A DNA stretch of 64,000 bases from Cristatella mucedo. Taxonomy: Eukaryota > Bryozoa > Phylactolaemata > Cristatellidae. Made by a program: the position numbers and the translations under genes. The stretch covers positions 8,348,501 to 8,412,500 of the forward strand of contig WPIO01000002.1 in NCBI GenBank assembly GCA_009760855.2, in the 5' to 3' direction. The notes beneath the pieces are model-generated. The model was given only the letters and a program-made list of their open reading frames with translations. It was not told where the DNA came from and did no database searches. Below, piece after piece: positions 20,510 through 64,000 of this stretch (positions are counted from its first letter, which is position 1; the number at the start of each line of letters is the position of its first letter).

Positions 20510-21450
20510 GCAGACTTTCTGTGGACGGCAAAAATGACGCGTGGAAAGCTCGTTTGCCCGACGGGGCTGACACCTTCTTTGTTTCAAAGAATGTTGATGC
20601 GTTACGTTATGTCCCGTGGTTGCTATCGGAGACCCCTTAGTAGCTTAAGAGGTAAATGACTTTAAGCACGTCTACAGGGGCCACGTCACTTCTTCGCCTC
20701 TTTCTTTGATCTCTAAAAATTGTCTTTATTTTTTAATTTTGTTATGGTTAAATACGTTTAGTGCGGCAACATTACAGCGTGCAGTGTCGAGCTCTCTTGG
20801 TGACGGTCTGCACGAGCAAAAAGGTCAGCCTCTTTGGATGAATTGGTTCTGCGGTTTCTTTAAATCGAATCTGGAGACGGCCGCCGTTATTAGGCTGGAC
20901 TTTCGTACCGGAGATTCGTACTCTCGGAAATTTCTCGGGTCGTAAGACCTGTTTGCGTTTCCAAAATTCGCTCGTAGAGGGGTCTGCACGTCGGCCTCTC
21001 TGATTGACGGGCTCGAAGCACGTCGATTCACAGTACGTTTTCAGTATAGAATGCGCAGCATTTACGAAGAATACCGACCATTAATTGGGTTTTAACTTAA
21101 GAGCACCGCCAGTACCAAAAAATCGGTGGTTCAAGAATAAAAGATGGCCGTTGCATTTCAGGACAGTATAGAGGTATACAAGATAGCAACTAATAAGCTC
21201 CTATAAGAGAACTCCACTTCCGCTTCGCTGCCGTGAGGCAAGGCTTTAGCGTGTCGGGATCCAGTCAGCAATTAAAAACAGTTATTAAATAAAATCAGTT
21301 ACTGCGTTTGTTGTGTCTGCTTAACTGGGGCGATCCTTGGGTCTCTTCACAGAGGGCAGGTTTACAGATGCCGTTTCCGACTTTTCTGTAGGATGCTCAG
21401 CCTTCTATTTTTAGCCGCCATTCAAAACTCCTTCTGGAGGCTTCTCGTTA
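20510..21450. other. Intergenic, no gene recognised
   Basis: Moderate GC with several short frames (for example 20,706-20,945), none with domain or splice support. Nothing repetitive is assigned apart from a LINE-A-type tail in reverse at about 21,460-21,525 (gcgccctcggagaactcaat). Confidence 0.4.
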
Positions 21451-21539
21451 ATAGCAAAAATGTTATAATGCATTTGATATAGCGCCCTCGGAGAACTCAA
21501 TCTCTTTCTAGGAAATTTACTCATTGCGTCAGAACTGTG

Positions 21540-22110
21540 CAGCTGTTTCCATCGGAGTGGATTGCAATCACTCTTGAGGGGGTCCGAAAAGCTCTCCGGT
21601 GGTTGGCGCTCCAGAGTCAATCTACTTTCAGACGAGAATACTCATTCGCATGAAAAGAAGCCAAAACAAATAATTAGAAAGGGCCGGTGCGAAAGCAGCT
21701 GCCCAATAGCGAGCTATCATGGCTCACTAGGTAAGGTGGTTGTTTTTCACGACCTCGGCCCGAAGTCGTGGGTTCAAAGCCTGCGGTGGGTAATCCTTTA
21801 TCGCCAGTGCAAGCGGTGGTGATAGCCGTAAAGGCTCTTCTGTCGCTATATAAAAGGGGGCTGTTAAATCAGCAAGTATTTTTTATTTTTGGTAAGAAAA
21901 GACGCATGTTAAAGCTGTTTGGCCGTGGCAATCGCCATATTTAGCGAGCTGGCAGCTGACAAACGTCACGCGTCTAGCTATTGCAGCAGCACAGCTACCT
22001 GAGCTGGATCGATTAGGTGGCTGGACGGCAAAGAGCGGCGTACTGGTGCAGAAATTAATGCGGTGCGTGCCTGCATTGTTCGCTGCCAACTGGCATCTTT
22101 GTCTGCGGGT
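21540..22110. repeat. Duplicon unit with a SINE1 insertion
   Basis: Paralogue of 8.33-8.73 kb. The copy is continuous except for SINE1 at 21,711-21,880, so comparing the two gives an occupied and an empty site. Confidence 0.65.
21711..21880 (+). mobile_element. SINE1
   Basis: gagctatcatggctcactag, then taaggtggttg, box B GGGTTCAAAGCC (degenerate), body ttatcgccagtgcaagcggt, and 3' end tctgtcgctatataaaaggg. Absent from the paralogous site near 8.52 kb. Confidence 0.85.
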
Positions 22111-22389
22111 CCACGCGAGTGGCCGGCCGCTGGTGATGCAAGTGTGATGTAAGTGCGGCGCACGGACTTACAGCCAGTGGACTTCGCTCCTGCACAAGCT
22201 CCTGCTGTCAAAATCAGACATACGTTGGCAGCCAGCGGCGGCTTACCTTCATCCACCTTATCGACAAAGCGCCGCTCACGCATAAGTACACTGCACGTGC
22301 GACGTACGTACACTCACCGTCTATATTTTATTTGTGTATACAAATGTGCATGCAAGCAGTTAACATTTTAGGATCTCTTTTTTTGTAAA

Positions 22390-22525
22390 CTTAACTCAGT
22401 GGTCGAGGTGCTCGCCCCGATCTAGATCGGGCCGAGGTCGTGGGCTCGAGCCCTGTGGCACATATGAAGTGCCTGAAAAGAGATTGAGTTCTCTTAAGGC
22501 GCTGTATAAGTGAATTATATATAAA
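22390..22525 (+). mobile_element. SINE2, most complete + strand copy
   Basis: Head cagtggtcgaggtgctcgcc, box B GGGCTCGAGCCC at about 22,442, then cacatatgaagtgcctgaaa and the hairpin 22,468-22,503 (AGAGATTGAGTTCTCT inside AGTGCC/GGCGCT), then tataagtgaattatat. The element is essentially a tRNA-like head joined to a LINE-A tail, with almost no body. Confidence 0.85.
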
Positions 22526-22539
22526 TTTTATCTATAAAT

Positions 22540-23450
22540 AAACGTGATGACAAGCAAGGTTCGTTGCATCTAGTTTGCTTTTATTAATCATGGGTATGCG
22601 ATAACTAGTTTGGTATCATTGGTTAATATCAGCCAACTCTAGATTAACATAATAATGATCCGTTTGAAGATTAGTTATAAAAGCAACCTCAAATCTCGCA
22701 ATTTAAGATCAATATGCTGCATTTTTATTGCAGTGACGTTGCGTGCACATAAAAAGGCTTGAATTTTGTAATTATGGCAAGTAAGGAACAGAAAGAATGT
22801 ACCATTGTTACTAGTCTCTAAGCGTGTTATCGTACTCGAATTACCATTATTACGGTTGCAAGTCACGGCACTACATTATGTTAGTGATGCCCCAAAAGTT
22901 ACCCGCCTCCTCCTATTCAATTTTGATCACCGAAGAACATTACGCTACTTAGAAACTGTTGCATTGTACCTCTCTATTTAAATCAGTCTCTCGAAATCCT
23001 CTAAACTAGGATTTCGTGCAAATTATAACTTTCGCATCCTGTAGACTGCTACAAAAGTACACTAGGTATTGCATCGGCATCTTGTAATCCCGAAATTTTT
23101 TTAGCACCATCGATATGCTTTTTGTTGAATTCAAATTTGAATTCGCATATTGAATTCAAATTCAATTGAATTCGAATTTCGAATAAGCGATGAATAAATT
23201 GAAATAAATTCGAATAAATTTAATTCATTGAATTCAATGAATTCATAAATTCGAATTCAAATGCGAATTAATTAAAATCGCACTGCAAATTGAATTGCTG
23301 CGATTGGCATAATCAATTTAAGGTGGCTCTTCAAGCATCCTTTAAAATGCGACTTATACAGACCAACCAAATTATTCAAGCACTCTGCTACATTAGCCCT
23401 TATCGGAGGCGGATTATTGCCATCAAATATCGTCCAAGATAGCGAATCAA
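22540..23450. repeat. Duplicon unit paralogous to 9.72-10.45 kb
   Basis: See the 9.72 kb entry for shared anchors. No gene is seen. A small + strand frame at 23,417-23,644 (75 codons) begins at the edge and runs into the GC-rich region; coding status is unsupported. Confidence 0.68.
23126..23300. repeat. GAATTC-based palindromic expansion
   Basis: About 170 bp made of gaattcaaattt, ttgaattcaa, attcgaat and aataaattcg units in both orientations. It is flanked by gttgaatt and gaattgctgc, where the 10.3 kb paralogue has a single gtggaatagctgc. The expansion therefore arose within this copy. Confidence 0.85.
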
Positions 23451-23644
23451 AGCAGGCACATCCGGGCGGTGGCGGCCAGATTCGAAGACGCTTCGTTCCT
23501 TCTCCTCCTCCTCGGCGAGGCGAGCTTGCAGTGTTCCCAGCATCTTCGTTCGCGAACGTGCAGCAACTGATTGAGGACCTGCCGGCGGAGGATCTCGTTC
23601 AGCCGCCTTCTACATGCTGCCAGCGCCTCATCAAAGTGCAGTGA

Positions 23645-24689
23645 ATGAAGCGGGCGGTCTATCTTAACTTAGGGATACGGTAAGTAGCCGCCCTATGGAT
23701 CGTCAGCGGCTGGCGCTCCGCTTACAATTCCGGAAGCCCGCGAAGCTGCCAATAGCCAGTTAGGCCAGTTGGCGAGCTAGCTAGGGGTAGACAATTGAGT
23801 CAGCGGGTGCATCGCGAACGCACCGTTTCGAGACCAGTTTGAGCTATCGAATAGTTTCAGCGACTTATCCGCCGCCACTTGGCCCTACCATTTCACGCCC
23901 ACTTCACCTCAACTCTACGGGGTTCCCCGTTGTGCGTACAAGACGGCTTCGCTCTAATACAGTTACTAACTCGCGCTCTCGGAAGCTCTCGACTGCAAAG
24001 CGAGCAGACAGCGAGAGCGTGGCGGAAACTCGCGGCGGAAAAACGCCGCAAGCTTAACACCGGAAGATCTTTAAATGACGGCTCATGCCGCACGAGTGTA
24101 CATCTCATGGTAGCGATTGTCGGTATGACGGCCCCGAATCAGCACTGACGCAGTTCCGACGGTGAGTCGACGGTCAGTCGTCTCGGACGAGAATACTTCT
24201 CTTGGCGTAGCGGCGTGCATGGAGACTGATACAATCCCTGCCGCTTGACTTAGAGCTCGGTTGTTTGAACGGTCGAGTTTTCAAAGTACAGCTGGGGCGA
24301 TCGATCCACTTTAAAAATAAAATAGCGAACCCTGGCGCGCCGCCGGGCGGGGTTTGGCACGGAGATTTCTCTGCAGCCTTCGCCTGTCCTCCTGTGCGCT
24401 CTACTTGCTGCACGGTCTCTCCGGCATTAAATCAGAGAGCGATCTAAAAACGGTCGCCGTTTACGGAGGCAAGCTCCCCAGCAGCACCCTACCCCGATCC
24501 CAAGCTGCTTGGCTAACCTAGGCCAGCCGTGGGATTTAAAACTTAATTACGTCCGCCCTGACCTTTTAAGTGGGCTGCACAAGTTTGACCAATCGCATGG
24601 TATCTCGGCTAGTCGGCTTTTGAGCGCGTACGGAGGTGGCCAGCGCCGGCGAGCCTGGGCAGCTGCTGGACATTGGGCCGGTTGTTGCG
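23645..24689 (+). promoter_or_regulatory. CpG-rich island, probable promoter and 5' UTR of the VWC gene
   Basis: GC content and CpG density rise sharply from about 23.45 kb to 25.75 kb compared with both flanks, and the predicted signal-peptide exon lies inside. No TATA box at a plausible distance was identified, and the transcription start cannot be placed. Open frames in this stretch follow base composition. Confidence 0.5.
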
Positions 24690-63551
<38,862 letters not shown>

Positions 63552-64000
63552 GTAAGTCAGTAACTTAAATCGATTGAGAAACGTAATGTTTCGCATACTT
63601 AACTGGAGTGAGAAACGTTGTGTTGGACAAAGTTCTGACTCAGTTGAAAGCAGATGTGTGAAGCTACTTGCAGTCAATAATTTCTCATGCATCCTGCTTG
63701 ACGATGTTGAGCGTTAAATTGTACCTGGGTAGTTAATACACGATTAATACGAAAAGTCAATATAGTATTTGTAGTTATTACATGCAGTGAACCTAAGTAT
63801 GTACCTTATAAGCGATTGAGCTAACTCCCAAAAAAGTCGAAACTTCAAAAGAGATAATAATAATAATTTACCATTTTTTTCAAATATGGCTTAGGTACTG
63901 CTATGCTTGCTTCACCATCAAACATAACCTGAACTACCAGGAACTACCCACTTTTTGATTTACTTGCAACACATAATATGCATGTTTAGACGTACTGTAT
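63552..64000 (+). other. VWC gene intron 15, cut by the window edge
   Basis: AT-rich, no exon seen. The frame from exon 15 needs an exon entering in phase 1 to the right of the window to complete VWC13. Confidence 0.6.

Noticed and set aside
23417..23644. 75-codon + strand frame at the left of the CpG-rich island
   Set aside because: Pro/Arg-rich composition follows local GC content; no donor site in a usable phase was clear. Could be part of an unknown 5' UTR.

Overview
The window looks like nuclear DNA of an invertebrate animal. Its coding sequence is split by GT-AG introns with matching phases, and it has a TATA-box promoter, AATAAA signals, long dinucleotide microsatellites, tRNA-derived SINEs and decayed CR1/L2-type LINEs. 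There is no bacterial operon structure and no CRISPR array. The species cannot be named from sequence alone. Abundant CR1/L2-type LINEs and a multi-VWC secreted protein would suit an aquatic bilaterian such as a mollusc, annelid, hemichordate or amphioxus; that is inference.

Region 1 (about 0.4-6.4 kb) holds one complete small gene on the + strand. It encodes a 321-residue secreted protein made mostly of amphipathic helices, with a TATA box, one noncoding and seven coding exons, and two AATAAA signals. I do not recognise the family. Region 2 (about 10.75-15.24 kb) is a diverged second copy of the same block. It keeps coding exons 4-7 of the gene but has lost the promoter, signal peptide and first three coding exons. 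It carries frameshifts and broken splice sites, so it is a pseudogene. Between and after these blocks lie further diverged duplicons (8.3-8.7 and 9.7-10.45 kb against 21.5-22.1 and 22.5-23.45 kb).

Region 3 (24.69 kb to the right edge) is most of a large + strand gene for a secreted, cysteine-rich protein with tandem von Willebrand factor type C (VWC) repeats. Fifteen exons can be joined in one frame with every intron phase matching: a signal-peptide exon in a CpG-rich island, a coiled coil, then at least 13 VWC modules. The architecture is closest to Kielin/chordin-like (KCP) proteins, and the coiled coil leading straight into a CxC VWC start is also NELL-like. Such proteins are extracellular modulators of BMP/TGF-beta ligands. 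The gene continues past the window.

The rest is repeats. Two LINE families (called LINE-A and LINE-B here) and two tRNA-derived SINE families (SINE1 and SINE2) recur, often nested. SINE2 ends in the same hairpin plus AT-rich tail as LINE-A, and SINE1 resembles the LINE-B 3' end, which suggests each SINE borrows the machinery of one LINE. An inactivated copy of one VWC exon lies at 15.77 kb, inside a duplicated piece of the VWC gene's third intron, its fourth exon and part of its fourth intron.
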